DNA of 64,000 nucleotides from Collinsella sp. OM04-5 (GCF_003439125.1 NZ_QSUU01000003.1:30253-94252), one strand, 5' to 3'. Positions 1 to 9,667 are shown, counted from the stretch's first letter. The notes: generated by a model from the letters alone, not told the origin. Translations and numbers: made by a program.

Positions 1-40
1 CCGGCGCCCGCGCCCCCGGAAAGTTTTTCCGAAATTGTCC

Positions 41-69
41 TTGCATCGGCGGGGGAGTTCCCGTATAGT
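41..69 (+). promoter_or_regulatory. Sigma70-type promoter of the tRNA-Ala gene
   Basis: A TTGCAT -35 box (41-46) and a TATAGT -10 box (64-69) are separated by exactly 17 bp, and the tRNA begins about 12 bp further on. This is close to the vegetative sigma consensus. The first 40 bases hold no recognisable gene. Confidence 0.75.
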
Positions 70-81
70 ACTTTTTCGCAC

Positions 82-157
82 GGGGGCGTAGCTCAGCTGG
101 GAGAGCGCTTGACTGGCAGTCAAGAGGTCAGGGGTTCGATCCCCCTCGTCTCCACCA
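82..157 (+). tRNA. tRNA-Ala (anticodon GGC)
   Basis: A complete cloverleaf can be drawn. The acceptor GGGGGCG pairs with CGTCTCC (two G-U pairs), the D stem starts GCTC, the anticodon stem CTTGA/TCAAG encloses the loop CTGGCAG with anticodon GGC (reads GCC, Ala), and the T arm is AGGGG-TTCGATC-CCCCT. The 3' CCA is encoded. It has its own promoter and terminator, so it is a single-gene transcript. Confidence 0.95.
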
Positions 158-169
158 GAGCATTGAATG

Positions 170-198
170 AGGCTCCAACGCAAGTTGGGGCCTTTTTT
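170..198 (+). terminator. Rho-independent terminator of tRNA-Ala
   Basis: A 10-bp stem (170-179 with 184-193, one G-U pair) closes a GCAA tetraloop and is followed by six T residues. It lies 13 nt after the tRNA and upstream of the ABC-F gene. Confidence 0.9.
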
Positions 199-229
199 CA
201 TATAGGCACACAAGGTCAAAGGCGGCACC

Positions 230-2263
230 ATGATCCTCCTGGTCGACAAGATCGAAAAAAGCTTCGGCGCGCGCGTCCTCTTTAGCGGCGCGTCCTTCCA
301 GATCAACCCCGGCGAGCGCTTTGCGCTCGTTGGGCCCAACGGCGCCGGCAAAACCACCATGCTCAAAATCATCATGGGCATCGACAGCCCCGACGCCGGC
401 CAGGTCCAGTATGCCAAAGACTGCCAGGTGGGCTACCTAGAGCAGGAAACCAACCTAGAGCACAAGGACACCACCATCCTTGCCGAGGTCATGGCCGCCG
501 CCAAGGAAATCCGCCGCATGGGCGAGCGCGCCAACGAACTGCAGGCCCAAATCACCGAGCTCTCCGAGCAGGGCAAGGACGTCGACGCGCTCCTTAACGA
601 GTACGGCCAGGTCCAGGACCGCTTTGAGCACCTGGGCGGCTACGAACTCGAGAGCAACGCCCGCAAGATCCTGTCCGGCCTGGGCTTTAAGGTCACCGAC
701 TTTGAGCGCCCGTGCTCCGAGTTCTCGGGCGGCTGGCAGATGCGCATCGCGCTCGCCAAGCTCTTCCTGCGCCACCCCGATCTACTGCTGCTGGACGAGC
801 CCACCAACCACCTGGATCTCGAAAGTGTCCAGTGGCTGCGCGGCTTTATCGCCAACTACGACGGCGCCGTCCTCATCGTCAGCCACGACCGCGCCTTTAT
901 GGACGCCTGCGTCGACCACGTCGCCGCGCTCGAAAACCGTCGCGTGACCACTTACACCGGCAACTACAGCAGCTACCTCAAGCAGCGCGAGGACAACCTT
1001 GAGCAGATGCGCGCCAAGCGCGCCGCCCAGGAGCGCGACATCGCCCACATGCAGGTCTTCGTCGACAAGTTCCGCTACAAGCCCACCAAGGCAGCCCAGG
1101 CCCAGGAGCGCATCCGCAAGATCGAGCAGATCAAAAAGGAGCTTGTCATCCTACCCGAGGGCCACAAGCACATCGACTTTAAGTTCCCTGACCCACCGCG
1201 CTCCGGCGATATGGTCGTGGGCCTGGAGGGCGTCTCCAAGTCCTACGGCAACAAGCACATCTACAGCGACATCGACCTCAAGCTCTACCGCGGCGAGCAC
1301 GTGGCGCTCGTCGGCCCCAACGGCGCTGGCAAGTCCACACTCATGAAGATCCTCGCCGGCCTGGAGCCGCCCACCACCGGCACCCGGGACCTGGGCACCA
1401 ACGTGGGCGTGGCCTACTACGCCCAGCACGCACTCGAGGGCATGACCGAGTCCAACACCGTCCTGCAAGAGATCGACACCGTCACGCCCAAGTGGACCGT
1501 GCCACAGCAGCGCAGCCTACTGGGCGCCTTCCTGTTTAGCGACAACGATTCCATCGAGAAGCAGGTTCGCGTCCTCTCCGGCGGCGAAAAAGCGCGTCTG
1601 GCCCTGGCCAAGATGCTCGTGGCCCCCGAGGCGCTCCTGTGCCTGGACGAGCCCACCAACCACCTAGACATCGACTCGGTGGATATGCTCGAGAACGCCC
1701 TGCAAAATTTCCCCGGCACCATCGTGCTGATCAGCCACGACGAGCACCTGGTGCGCGCCGTGGCCAACCGCATCATCGACATTCGCGACGGCAAGGTCAC
1801 GGTCTACGACGGCGACTACGACTACTACCTCTACAAGCGTGAGGACCTCGCGGCCCGCGCCGCCGCCGAGGCGTCCACGGAGAGCGCGCCGGCCACGACC
1901 AAGTCCACCAAGGCCAGCGCCGCCCAGGCCGACACCCCCGTCGCCGCCCCCAAGCCTGCCGAGGGCAAAAAGACCAAGGAGCAAAAGCGCGCCGAGGCCC
2001 AAGCCCGCGCTGCGCTCAACAAAAAGCTCAAGGGCGTGCGTAACCAGCTCAAGAAGATCGAGACGGAGCTCGACAAAAAGCGCGCCCGCTATGACGAGCT
2101 TATGGAATTGATGGCAAGCGAAGAGCTTTATGCCGATCAAGACAAGTTCAACGCCGCGCTGGGGGAATATAACGGCCTTAAGCAAGAGCTGCCCAAGCTC
2201 GAGGACGAATGGCTGGAGCTTTCCACCCAGATCGAAGAGGAGACCGCGCGTGAACTCTCGTAA
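230..2263 (+). CDS. ABC-F family ATP-binding protein (ribosome-associated type)
   Basis: This is a soluble tandem ABC ATPase without membrane segments. Members of ABC-F act on the ribosome as translation factors or in antibiotic protection. Two nucleotide-binding domains are visible: the first Walker A is GPNGAGKTT (about residues 35-43) with signature FSGGW, and the second is GPNGAGKST with signature LSGGE. Both have Walker B plus [14 protein letters not shown] motifs, and a charged linker lies between the domains. The last ~110 residues are an Ala/Lys-rich linker and a coiled coil, like the C-terminal domain of Uup or YdiF. The 677-residue length fits that subgroup. The ATG is preceded by only a weak purine stretch. 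The exact subfamily is not assigned. Confidence 0.9.
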   Translation: MILLVDKIEKSFGARVLFSGASFQINPGERFALVGPNGAGKTTMLKIIMGIDSPDAGQVQYAKDCQVGYLEQETNLEHKDTTILAEVMAAAKEIRRMGERANELQAQITELSEQGKDVDALLNEYGQVQDRFEHLGGYELESNARKILSGLGFKVTDFERPCSEFSGGWQMRIALAKLFLRHPDLLLLDEPTNHLDLESVQWLRGFIANYDGAVLIVSHDRAFMDACVDHVAALENRRVTTYTGNYSSYLKQREDNLEQMRAKRAAQERDIAHMQVFVDKFRYKPTKAAQAQERIRKIEQIKKELVILPEGHKHIDFKFPDPPRSGDMVVGLEGVSKSYGNKHIYSDIDLKLYRGEHVALVGPNGAGKSTLMKILAGLEPPTTGTRDLGTNVGVAYYAQHALEGMTESNTVLQEIDTVTPKWTVPQQRSLLGAFLFSDNDSIEKQVRVLSGGEKARLALAKMLVAPEALLCLDEPTNHLDIDSVDMLENALQNFPGTIVLISHDEHLVRAVANRIIDIRDGKVTVYDGDYDYYLYKREDLAARAAAEASTESAPATTKSTKASAAQADTPVAAPKPAEGKKTKEQKRAEAQARAALNKKLKGVRNQLKKIETELDKKRARYDELMELMASEELYADQDKFNAALGEYNGLKQELPKLEDEWLELSTQIEEETARELS

Positions 2264-2546
2264 AGCCGCCGCCGTGGCGATGAGCATCATCGCCATCGCC
2301 TGTCGCATCTGCGGCATCTTTATGAGCGCGATGACCGTGCTGCTGTGCTTTAGCGGCCTCACCGCCAAGCTGCAGATCGTCGGCTTTGTCGTCGAGCTTT
2401 CGCGCGCGCTGCCGAGCGTCATCGCCGGCTACGGCGTCATCACGTCGCCTTTTGGCGGCGTGTTCCGCCTGGATTACGCCATCGTCGCCGTGATCCTGTT
2501 TGCGATCGACTATCTGCTCACGCGCGCCTCGCGCCGCGTCCGCTAG
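2250..2546 (+). CDS. Small membrane protein of unknown function
   Basis: 98 residues with a GTG start. A GAGGAG Shine-Dalgarno (2237-2242) lies 7 nt before the GTG, inside the end of the ABC-F gene, so the two genes overlap by 14 nt and are probably translationally coupled. Two hydrophobic helices are visible (around residues 8-40 and 72-90), and the end is basic (RASRRVR). No family was recognised. It sits immediately before an M50 protease gene. An ATG further upstream in the same frame (2130) lies deep inside the ABC-F gene and has no ribosome binding site. Confidence 0.7.
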   Translation: MNSRKAAAVAMSIIAIACRICGIFMSAMTVLLCFSGLTAKLQIVGFVVELSRALPSVIAGYGVITSPFGGVFRLDYAIVAVILFAIDYLLTRASRRVR

Positions 2547-2555
2547 TGGGGCGCC

Positions 2556-3239
2556 ATGTCCAGCAGCTACCTCATGAACCTACTCGCCAGCGCCGTCGCC
2601 GTCATCGTGGGCATCGTGATCCACGAGAGCGCGCACGCCGCCGCGGCCTGGGCACTCGGCGATAAGACGGCCCGTTCGCGCGGACGCGTCTCACTCAACC
2701 CGCTCAACCATATCGACCCGTTTGGCACCATCATCCTGCCGCTGCTCATGCTTGCCGCCGGCGGCCCGGTGTTCGCCTTCGCCAAACCCGTACCCGTCTA
2801 CCTCAACAACCTCAAACACCCCAAGCGCGACGAGGTCCTGGTGAGCGCAGCCGGCCCCGCGTCGAACATCGCACTCGCGTGCCTCGCGGCCGCCCTCATG
2901 CACGCAGCGTACGGCAACCTCTACACCAGCATGTCCTTTGCCGTGGCGTCACAGATCATGAACTTCGGCGCCACGTTCATCGTGGTCAACCTGTCACTCG
3001 CGTTCTTCAATCTCATCCCGATCCCGCCGCTCGACGGCTCGTCGATCATCGTGCCGTTCCTCAAAGGCAAGGCGCTCGCCAGCTACTACCGCCTGCAGCA
3101 ATACGCCATGCCCATCCTCATCTTGGTGTTGTACCTGCTGCCCATGTGGACCGGCATCGACGTGATCGGCCGGTATTTCGACGTTACCGTGTATCCGCTG
3201 GCAGAGCAGCTGCTCACCTTCGCAATCGCCGGTATCTAG
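2556..3239 (+). CDS. Site-2 protease family (M50) membrane metalloprotease
   Basis: An intramembrane zinc protease of the short M50 class (227 residues). The zinc motif HESAH (H23, E24, H27) lies in the first hydrophobic helix, and the second metal ligand is in the conserved NLIPIPPLDGS motif. Several further hydrophobic helices follow. There is no PDZ domain, unlike RseP/Rip1. Homologues are usually found beside scpA-scpB, as here. The substrate is unknown. Confidence 0.88.
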   Translation: MSSSYLMNLLASAVAVIVGIVIHESAHAAAAWALGDKTARSRGRVSLNPLNHIDPFGTIILPLLMLAAGGPVFAFAKPVPVYLNNLKHPKRDEVLVSAAGPASNIALACLAAALMHAAYGNLYTSMSFAVASQIMNFGATFIVVNLSLAFFNLIPIPPLDGSSIIVPFLKGKALASYYRLQQYAMPILILVLYLLPMWTGIDVIGRYFDVTVYPLAEQLLTFAIAGI

Positions 3240-3323
3240 GGTAAACTTACAAATCGACCGTGCAAATCGGTCGCAACATGCACCCAAACCGCGCCGCGAA
3301 GGCGCCGTCAAAGGAGGTCGAAG

Positions 3324-4133
3324 ATGTCGTATCGCGTGTCGACGCAGGTCTACAGCGGACCGTTCGACCTGCTGCTGCAGCTGGTTACCCGCCAAAAAGT
3401 CGATATCGGCGCTATCTCGATCAGCGAGGTGGCCGAGCAGTACCTTGCCGAGGCCGAGCGCATCGAGGCGCTGGACCTGGACGTGGCGAGCGATTTTTTG
3501 CTGGTCGCAGCAACCCTTTTGGACATCAAGGCCGCCTCGTTGGTGCCGCAAAAGGCCCCGCGCAAAGCCGATGACGATGACGAGATCGACGATGACCTCG
3601 AAGAACTTAGCGCGCTCGACGGGGACGCCCTACGCGAGGTCCTGATCCAGCGCCTGATCGCCTACAAGCAGTTTAAAGGCGCGGCTGCGGCCCTCGGTGC
3701 CCGCATGCAGGCCGAAAGCCGCATGCACCCGCGTGTGGCCGGCCCCGACCCCGAGTTCCTGGGGCTCATGCCCGACTACCTGGCCGGCATCACCCTGCGC
3801 GGCCTCGCCGTCATCTGTGCCGACCTGGACGGCAAGCGCCAGACCTTCCTGCTGGAGGCCGAGCACGTGGCGCCGCATCGCGTGCCGCTCGATCTGACCG
3901 TAGCCTCGGTCGACCGCTTTACCATGGCGCACCAAACTTGCACCTTCCGCGAGCTGTTGGACGGCGACGCCACCACCGAGCAGCTCGTCGTCACCTTCCT
4001 GGCCATGCTCGAGCTCGCCAAGCGCGGCTCGCTCACGCTGAGCCAGGACGAGATCTTTGGAACCATTCAAATCAACCGCGTCGAGGGCGCCGAGGCATAC
4101 GTGCCCGGCGAGGGCCCCGAGCTCACCGAATAG
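3324..4133 (+). CDS. scpA: Segregation and condensation protein A (kleisin)
   Basis: ScpA is the kleisin that bridges the SMC heads and binds ScpB, forming the condensin-like complex that organises origins. The N-terminus (VYSGPFDLLLQLVTRQKVDI) is the family hallmark. An acidic linker near residues 70-90 and a C-terminal winged helix (DEIFGTIQINRV) follow. The length of 269 is typical. A strong Shine-Dalgarno AAGGAGGT (3311-3318) sits 5 nt before the ATG. It is followed at once by scpB. Confidence 0.95.
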   Translation: MSYRVSTQVYSGPFDLLLQLVTRQKVDIGAISISEVAEQYLAEAERIEALDLDVASDFLLVAATLLDIKAASLVPQKAPRKADDDDEIDDDLEELSALDGDALREVLIQRLIAYKQFKGAAAALGARMQAESRMHPRVAGPDPEFLGLMPDYLAGITLRGLAVICADLDGKRQTFLLEAEHVAPHRVPLDLTVASVDRFTMAHQTCTFRELLDGDATTEQLVVTFLAMLELAKRGSLTLSQDEIFGTIQINRVEGAEAYVPGEGPELTE

Positions 4134-4144
4134 GAGCCGCAACC

Positions 4145-4873
4145 ATGTCAACCCTTTCCACGCTGGAGGTAAACAGCCTCAAAGGCGCCCTCGAGGCGCT
4201 GCTGCTGGTGTCGATCGACCCGGTGAGCGCGCCTGCGCTGGCAGGTGCGCTAGATATCGCCCCTGGCGAATGCGCATCGCTGCTCGCCGAGCTCAAGGTT
4301 GAGTACGAGGAGGCCAACCGCGGCTTTCAGCTGCGCGAGGTCGCCGGCGGCTGGCGCCTGTTTACGCATCCCGCCTACCACGATGTGGTCGAGGCCTATG
4401 TGTTGAGCTGGGACACGCAAAAGCTGTCGCAGGCGGCGCTTGAAACCCTGGCCGTCATCGCATACCACCAGCCCGTGACGCGCGAGGTGGTCAAAGGCAT
4501 ACGCGGCGTCAATTCCGACGGCGTCATCGCGTCGCTCGTGGACAAGGGTCTGGTGCGCGAGCTCGGCCGCGACCCCCAGCGCGGTCAGGCGATCATCTAT
4601 GGCACGACCAACGCCTTCTTGGAAAAGTTTGGTCTACGCTCCACCCGCGACCTGCCCGATCTGGAGCAGTTTGCCCCCGACGAGCAATCGCGCCAGTTTA
4701 TCCGCGAGCGCCTGAGCGGCCGCAGCATTCAGTCCACGCTCGAGGAGCAGGCCGAGGACCTGGACGAAGAGCGCGAACTGCTCGATACCGATGTTGAAGA
4801 TGTTGAGGCAGTCGAGGACTTGGAATCCCTGGTCGTCGGCGAGACCTCGGAGGATTTACATGACGAGGACTAA
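4145..4873 (+). CDS. scpB: Segregation and condensation protein B
   Basis: ScpB forms a winged-helix dimer that binds ScpA in the SMC complex. Recognisable segments are LKGALEALLLVS at the start, SQAALETLAVIAYHQPVTR in the second winged helix and VNSDGVIASLVDKGLVRELGR. The last ~50 residues are an acidic tail. The start was chosen at the ATG 11 nt after the scpA stop because TAGGAG at the stop provides a ribosome binding site. A longer reading frame would run back into scpA. 242 residues. Confidence 0.93.
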   Translation: MSTLSTLEVNSLKGALEALLLVSIDPVSAPALAGALDIAPGECASLLAELKVEYEEANRGFQLREVAGGWRLFTHPAYHDVVEAYVLSWDTQKLSQAALETLAVIAYHQPVTREVVKGIRGVNSDGVIASLVDKGLVRELGRDPQRGQAIIYGTTNAFLEKFGLRSTRDLPDLEQFAPDEQSRQFIRERLSGRSIQSTLEEQAEDLDEERELLDTDVEDVEAVEDLESLVVGETSEDLHDED

Positions 4874-5825
4874 CGAAGTAGGGGAGACGCGTGCCATGGG
4901 CAGCGCAGTGCCCGCCACCGACGCCCAGCCCGTCTATCCGCACACCATGCGCCTGCAGCGCTTTTTGGCGCGCGCGGGCGTGGCGAGCCGCCGCGGCTCG
5001 GAGGACCTGATGACCGCCGGCCGCGTGACCGTCAACGGCGAAGTCGCGACCGAGCTGGGCACCAAGGTCGACGTCGACCGCGACCATATCGAGGTCGACG
5101 GCATGCCCGTCAAGCTCAACCAGGGCGCCGTATACCTGATGCTCTACAAGCCAACTGGCTACCTCACCACCATGAGTGACCCGCAGGAGCGCCCTTGCGT
5201 GGCCGACCTGGTCCCCCGCGACCGCTTTCCGGGACTCTTTCCGGTGGGTCGTCTGGACCGCGACACCACGGGCCTCTTGCTCTTTACCACCGATGGCGAC
5301 CTGTCACAGGATCTGCTGCACCCGAGCAAACACGTCTACAAGACCTACCAGGCACTCGTGGACGGGCAGCTGACCGACCGCGATCTAGACCCGCTCCGCA
5401 GTGGAATTGAGCTCGACGACGGTCTGTGCCAGCCGGCGATCTGTCGCGTCATCACCGCGCGCGAGGCAGAGGCTGTGGCTCCGCAAGGCGTAAAGCCCGG
5501 TACCACCGCCGTGGAGGTCATTATCCGCGAGGGGCGCAAGAACCAGGTCAAGCGCATGCTGGGCAAGATCCACCACCCGGTGATTCGCCTGCATCGCTGC
5601 AACTTTGCTGGCCTGGAACTCAAGGACGTGGCCAAGGGGTCGTGGCGCGAGCTCACCGACCGCGAGGTGCAGATCCTCAAGTCCGGCGGCATCCCGCCCA
5701 AGCAGGCCGGCGCCAAGCGCGACGGCCACGCGTCTCGGGACACTACCGCCACCCGCACGCGTCACCACGGCAGCCACGGCTCCGCACCCAAGCGCAACAC
5801 CTACCGCGAGCGCTACACAGGCTAG
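4860..5825 (+). CDS. RluB/RsuA-family rRNA pseudouridine synthase
   Basis: It isomerises a specific uridine of rRNA, probably 23S as for RluB. An S4 RNA-binding domain (MRLQRFLARAGVASRR) precedes the catalytic domain with the motif GRLDRDTTGLLLFTTDGD, whose Asp (the D of LDRDT) is the nucleophile, and then EGRKNQVKRMLGKIHHPV. The last ~45 residues are a basic, His/Arg/Thr-rich tail not needed for the fold. The start chosen overlaps scpB by 14 nt and has GGAGGA 5 nt upstream. An alternative ATG at 4896 has GGGGAG 9 nt upstream. The scpB-rluB-cmk order is common in Gram-positive bacteria. Confidence 0.9.
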   Translation: MTRTNEVGETRAMGSAVPATDAQPVYPHTMRLQRFLARAGVASRRGSEDLMTAGRVTVNGEVATELGTKVDVDRDHIEVDGMPVKLNQGAVYLMLYKPTGYLTTMSDPQERPCVADLVPRDRFPGLFPVGRLDRDTTGLLLFTTDGDLSQDLLHPSKHVYKTYQALVDGQLTDRDLDPLRSGIELDDGLCQPAICRVITAREAEAVAPQGVKPGTTAVEVIIREGRKNQVKRMLGKIHHPVIRLHRCNFAGLELKDVAKGSWRELTDREVQILKSGGIPPKQAGAKRDGHASRDTTATRTRHHGSHGSAPKRNTYRERYTG

Positions 5826-5891
5826 GCAACCCGCCGCGCCCCAGCGCCCGCGAACCATACCAGCACGTCAACCATCGAAAGGAAGCACTGC

Positions 5892-6578
5892 ATGATCGTC
5901 GCTATCGACGGCCCCGCCGGTTCCGGCAAGTCCACCATCGCCAAGGAGATCGCCCGCCAGCTGGGCTTTAACAAGCTCGACACGGGCGCCATGTATCGCG
6001 CCGTCACCTTCGCCGCGCTCGACCGCGGCATCGATCTGGACGACGAGGCGGCCATCGACGCCCTCGCCGAGCAGATCGAGATTCGCTTTACCAACGGCCC
6101 CGGCGAGGATACGCGCCTGACTATTGACGGCCAGGACGCTTCGGCCGCCATTCGTACCCCGCAGGTCGACGCCAACGTATCCAAGGTCTCGGCCTACCCG
6201 GGCGTGCGCGCCGCCATGCTCATTCACCAGCGCCGCGCCGCCGAGGACCGCGATATCGTGGCCGAGGGTCGCGACATCGGAACCGTCGTGTTCCCCAACG
6301 CGCAGGTCAAGGTCTTCCTGACTGCCGATCCGCGCGAGCGCGCCCGCCGCCGCGTGCTGCAGCGCCACCAAAACGACGTCCAGCCGCTCAGCACGGAGCA
6401 GCTCGAGACCGAGGTCGACGAAACCCTCGACGCCCTCAAGCAGCGCGACAAACTCGACAGCAGCCGCGAGGTCGCACCGCTCGTGCCCGCCGAGGACGCC
6501 GTGCACGTCGACTCCACCGCCCACACCATCGATGAGGTCGTCCGCATTATCGAGGACCTCATCAACCAAAGGAGGTAG
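5892..6578 (+). CDS. cmk: Cytidylate kinase
   Basis: It phosphorylates CMP and dCMP with ATP. The P-loop is GPAGSGKST near residue 7, followed by KLDTGAMYRAVT (substrate site), AEGRDIGTVVFPNA and the Arg-rich lid RERARRRVLQRHQ. At 228 residues it is full length. A GAAAGGAAG ribosome binding site precedes the ATG. It is followed after 3 nt by plsC. Confidence 0.96.
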   Translation: MIVAIDGPAGSGKSTIAKEIARQLGFNKLDTGAMYRAVTFAALDRGIDLDDEAAIDALAEQIEIRFTNGPGEDTRLTIDGQDASAAIRTPQVDANVSKVSAYPGVRAAMLIHQRRAAEDRDIVAEGRDIGTVVFPNAQVKVFLTADPRERARRRVLQRHQNDVQPLSTEQLETEVDETLDALKQRDKLDSSREVAPLVPAEDAVHVDSTAHTIDEVVRIIEDLINQRR

Positions 6579-6581
6579 CCC

Positions 6582-7310
6582 ATGCGCCTGTTTAAACAGA
6601 CGCCCGAGGATTATTACAACGCTCCTTATGACGAGTTCCCGGCGCTCATCCGCGGCACCGTCGTCGTGGTCATGGCCATCCTTTGGGCCTTCTCCAAACT
6701 CATGTGGCGTTGGAAGGTCGAGGACGCTGACCTGCTGTTTGAGCGCCAGGAAGGCCGCGGCAGCGTGGTCATCTGCAACCACACCTCGATGGCTGAGCTC
6801 TTGGCCGTGGAGACGGCGCTATTCTTTGGCGGCCGCCGCATTCGCCCCATCTTTAAGTCCGAGTTCGCCAAGAGCAAGATTGTGCGCTGGGCTTTTAGCC
6901 GCGTTGGCGGCATCCCCGTGGAGCGCGGCACTGCCGATATGAAGTGCCTGCGCGCCGCCCAGCATGCGCTGCTGCGCGGCGAGGACGTCCTGATCTTCCC
7001 CGAGGGCACGCGCATCCGCTCGCGCGAGATCAAGCCCGAGGTCCACGGCGGCTTTGCGCTCATCGCTCAGATGGGCAAGGCGCCCGTCAACCCGCTCGCC
7101 ATCTGCGGCTGGTCCGACATCACGCCCGCGGGCAAAAGGCTCATGCGTCCCAAGAAGTGTTGGATTCGTGCCGGCAAGGCCGTCTCGCTTTCCGATGCAC
7201 CGGCCGAGCTCAAGCGCAAGGAGCGCTTGGCTTGGTTTGAGTCCGAGGCCATGAGCCGCGTATACGCCATGCGCGACGAACTGTGCGCCGAGCATCCGGG
7301 CAGGTTCTAG
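6582..7310 (+). CDS. plsC: 1-acyl-sn-glycerol-3-phosphate acyltransferase family protein
   Basis: It is expected to acylate lysophosphatidate to phosphatidate at the membrane. A hydrophobic helix (about residues 24-42) precedes the acyltransferase domain. Motif III-type blocks GGIPVERGT and FPEGTRIRS are intact. The catalytic HX4D motif reads NHTSMAE, so the Asp is replaced by Glu (H67, E72). The ribosome binding site is a strong AAAGGAGG within the end of cmk. With plsY and gpsA nearby, the phosphatidate pathway from DHAP is nearly complete in this region. Confidence 0.85.
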   Translation: MRLFKQTPEDYYNAPYDEFPALIRGTVVVVMAILWAFSKLMWRWKVEDADLLFERQEGRGSVVICNHTSMAELLAVETALFFGGRRIRPIFKSEFAKSKIVRWAFSRVGGIPVERGTADMKCLRAAQHALLRGEDVLIFPEGTRIRSREIKPEVHGGFALIAQMGKAPVNPLAICGWSDITPAGKRLMRPKKCWIRAGKAVSLSDAPAELKRKERLAWFESEAMSRVYAMRDELCAEHPGRF

Positions 7311-7312
7311 CC

Positions 7313-8212
7313 ATGAGCGAGAACGTGACGAACACCGCCGCGACTGCGTCCGACCAGGACGGCGCGCCCACCATCGAGATTGCAGCTCACGCCGGCACCT
7401 GCTACGGCGTACAGCGCGCGCTCGATATGGCCCTGGCGGCCGCCCCGCAGGCGGGGGAGACCGCTACGGTCCATACCCTAGGCCCGCTCATTCATAACCC
7501 CATCGTGGTACGCGAGCTCGCCGAGGCAGGCGTCGGTCTAGCAGAAACCCTGGACGACGCAGCGTCGGGCACCGTAATCATCCGCGCCCACGGCGTGGTG
7601 CCGCAGGTCATCGATGCTGCCCGCAAGCGTAGCCTTAACGTCGTCGACGCCACCTGCCCTTACGTCAAGAAGGTCCACGTGGCCGCCGAGCGGCTGGTGC
7701 GCGAGGGCTACCGCGTACTCGTCGTGGGCGAGCCGGGCCATCCCGAGGTCGAGGGCATTCTGGGTCACGCCGGCGATGACGCGCAGGTCGTGAGCTGTGC
7801 CGCCGACGCCAACGCCTTGTCGCTCAAGGGCAAGGTGGGCCTGGTTGTGCAGACCACCCAGACCGCGCAGAACCTCGCCGAGGTCGTGGCTGCCATCACC
7901 CCGCGCGTGCAGGAGCTGCGCGTGATCAACACCATCTGCGCCGCCACGAGCGAGCGCCAGCAGGCAGCCGCATCACTTGCCAAACGCTGTGATTGCATGG
8001 TCGTCGTGGGTGGCAAGAACTCGGGCAACACGCGCCGCCTGGCTCAGATTTGCGCAGACGCCTGCGAGCACACGCATCACATCGAGGAAGCTTCCGAGCT
8101 TCTGGCCGCGTGGTTTACCGACGCTCACCACATCGGCATCACCGCCGGAGCCTCAACCCCGCAAGAACACATCGAGCGCGCCGTAACGCGCATCAAGGAG
8201 CTTTGCCGCTAA
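7313..8212 (+). CDS. ispH: 4-hydroxy-3-methylbut-2-enyl diphosphate reductase
   Basis: The last enzyme of the MEP isoprenoid pathway, making IPP and DMAPP with an Fe-S cluster. The three cluster cysteines are in HAGTCYGVQRA, VDATCPYVKKVH and INTICAATSERQ. RAHGVVP and VGGKNSGNTRRL are also conserved. The start was placed at the ATG 2 nt after the plsC stop; the open frame extends 30 nt upstream into plsC without support. 299 residues with a short N-terminal extension rich in Ala/Thr. It is often fused or linked to plsC in related bacteria. Confidence 0.96.
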   Translation: MSENVTNTAATASDQDGAPTIEIAAHAGTCYGVQRALDMALAAAPQAGETATVHTLGPLIHNPIVVRELAEAGVGLAETLDDAASGTVIIRAHGVVPQVIDAARKRSLNVVDATCPYVKKVHVAAERLVREGYRVLVVGEPGHPEVEGILGHAGDDAQVVSCAADANALSLKGKVGLVVQTTQTAQNLAEVVAAITPRVQELRVINTICAATSERQQAAASLAKRCDCMVVVGGKNSGNTRRLAQICADACEHTHHIEEASELLAAWFTDAHHIGITAGASTPQEHIERAVTRIKELCR

Positions 8213-8214
8213 TC

Positions 8215-9657
8215 ATGGACCAGACCGTACCCGCATACGCCGCCGAGGTGGCCGATTACGGGCGCAGCCGCGACCCCGAGCCGGGTGAGGGCGCGCTCGT
8301 AAAGAACGTGCGTCCCGAATCGCCCGCGTGGGATGTGGGTATCGAGCCGGGCATGCGCGTACTTACGGTCAACGGCGAGCAGCTTACCGATATGATCGTG
8401 TGGCTCTGGGAGGCCGACGATGATACCGTCGACCTCGAGGTTTTCGACCCGCGCGACGGCACCGTCACCCCCGTCGAGCTCGACCGCTTTCCCGGCGAGG
8501 ATTGGGGTTTGGAGTTCGATGGCCCCATCTTCGACGGCATGCGTACCTGCGTCAACGCCTGCGTGTTCTGCTTTATGACCATGCTCCCCAAGGGCGGCCG
8601 CTCCACGCTCTATATTCGCGACGACGACTATCGCCTAAGCTTTTTGCAAGGCAACTTTGTCACGCTTACGAACCTCACCGACGAGGACGTGCAAAACGTC
8701 ATCCAGCGCAACATGAGCCCCATGAACGTGTCGGTCCACGCTGTGAGCCCCGACGTCCGCCGTCGTATGATGGGCCGTAACGCCCAGCGAGGCATGGACG
8801 TACTCGAGACCATCATGGCCGCCGGCATCGAGATTCACGCGCAGATCGTGTTGTGCCCCGGCATGAACGACGGCGAGGAGCTGGAAAAGACCCTGCGCTT
8901 TTGCGAGGAGCACGAGCAAATCACAAGCCTGGGCATCGTGCCGCTCGGCTTTACCAAGCATCAGAACCGTTTTAGCTGGTCCTACAGCGACAAGCCCGAG
9001 CTAGCGCGCGAGACCATTGCCATGATCCGTCCCTACCAGGACCGTGCCTTCGAGCGCTTTGGCCGCCACACCTTCCAGATGAGCGACGAGTTCTATCTGG
9101 ACGCCGGCATCGATCCTCCCGAGGCGGACTTTTACGACGGTTACCCGCAGTACTACGACGGCATCGGCATGATCCGCTCGTATCTAGACGAGACCGACGA
9201 CGTGCTTGCCGCCGATACCGAGCGACTGGCCCGCGTCCGCGAGGCCATCGCCGCACGCAGCCAGCACCTGCTGTGTCTTTCGGGCGCCAGCGCGCGCGAC
9301 ACCGTGGCACGCTTTGTGGAGTCGCCGCATGGTCTCGACGGCACCGTCACGGCCATCAAGAACCGCTACTTTGGCGGCAACGTGGACGTGACCGGCCTCA
9401 TCGTCGCGTGCGACATTCTGGAGCAGCTGCCCCAAGACCTGTCGGGGGTTATGCTCTTTGTGCCTAAGCTCATGTTCAACGCTGACGGCATGACGCTTGA
9501 CGAGTATCATCGTGACGATTTACTCGCAAGCCTTACCAGTCGCGGCGCCGAGGTTCATGTGGTATCGACCATGCCGCATGAGCTGCTCGATACCCTGGAG
9601 CACATCCTTGGCATTGTGCCTGCCGACTCTACTAATTCCACTGACCCTACCCATTAA
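8215..9657 (+). CDS. DUF512 family protein with PDZ and radical SAM domains
   Basis: Three parts are visible. An N-terminal PDZ-like segment contains NVRPESPAWDVGIEPGMRVLTVNG. A radical SAM motif CVNACVFC (CX3CX2C) follows near residue 110, and the C-terminal DUF512 part ends with VDVTGLIVACDIL. The family has no established reaction. It starts 2 nt after the ispH stop (an ATG; the open frame upstream is a shadow) and sits directly before der, a linkage seen in many Gram-positive genomes, which suggests a role tied to ribosome assembly or RNA modification (inference). Confidence 0.88.
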   Translation: MDQTVPAYAAEVADYGRSRDPEPGEGALVKNVRPESPAWDVGIEPGMRVLTVNGEQLTDMIVWLWEADDDTVDLEVFDPRDGTVTPVELDRFPGEDWGLEFDGPIFDGMRTCVNACVFCFMTMLPKGGRSTLYIRDDDYRLSFLQGNFVTLTNLTDEDVQNVIQRNMSPMNVSVHAVSPDVRRRMMGRNAQRGMDVLETIMAAGIEIHAQIVLCPGMNDGEELEKTLRFCEEHEQITSLGIVPLGFTKHQNRFSWSYSDKPELARETIAMIRPYQDRAFERFGRHTFQMSDEFYLDAGIDPPEADFYDGYPQYYDGIGMIRSYLDETDDVLAADTERLARVREAIAARSQHLLCLSGASARDTVARFVESPHGLDGTVTAIKNRYFGGNVDVTGLIVACDILEQLPQDLSGVMLFVPKLMFNADGMTLDEYHRDDLLASLTSRGAEVHVVSTMPHELLDTLEHILGIVPADSTNSTDPTH

Positions 9658-9667
9658 AGGAGAGCAG

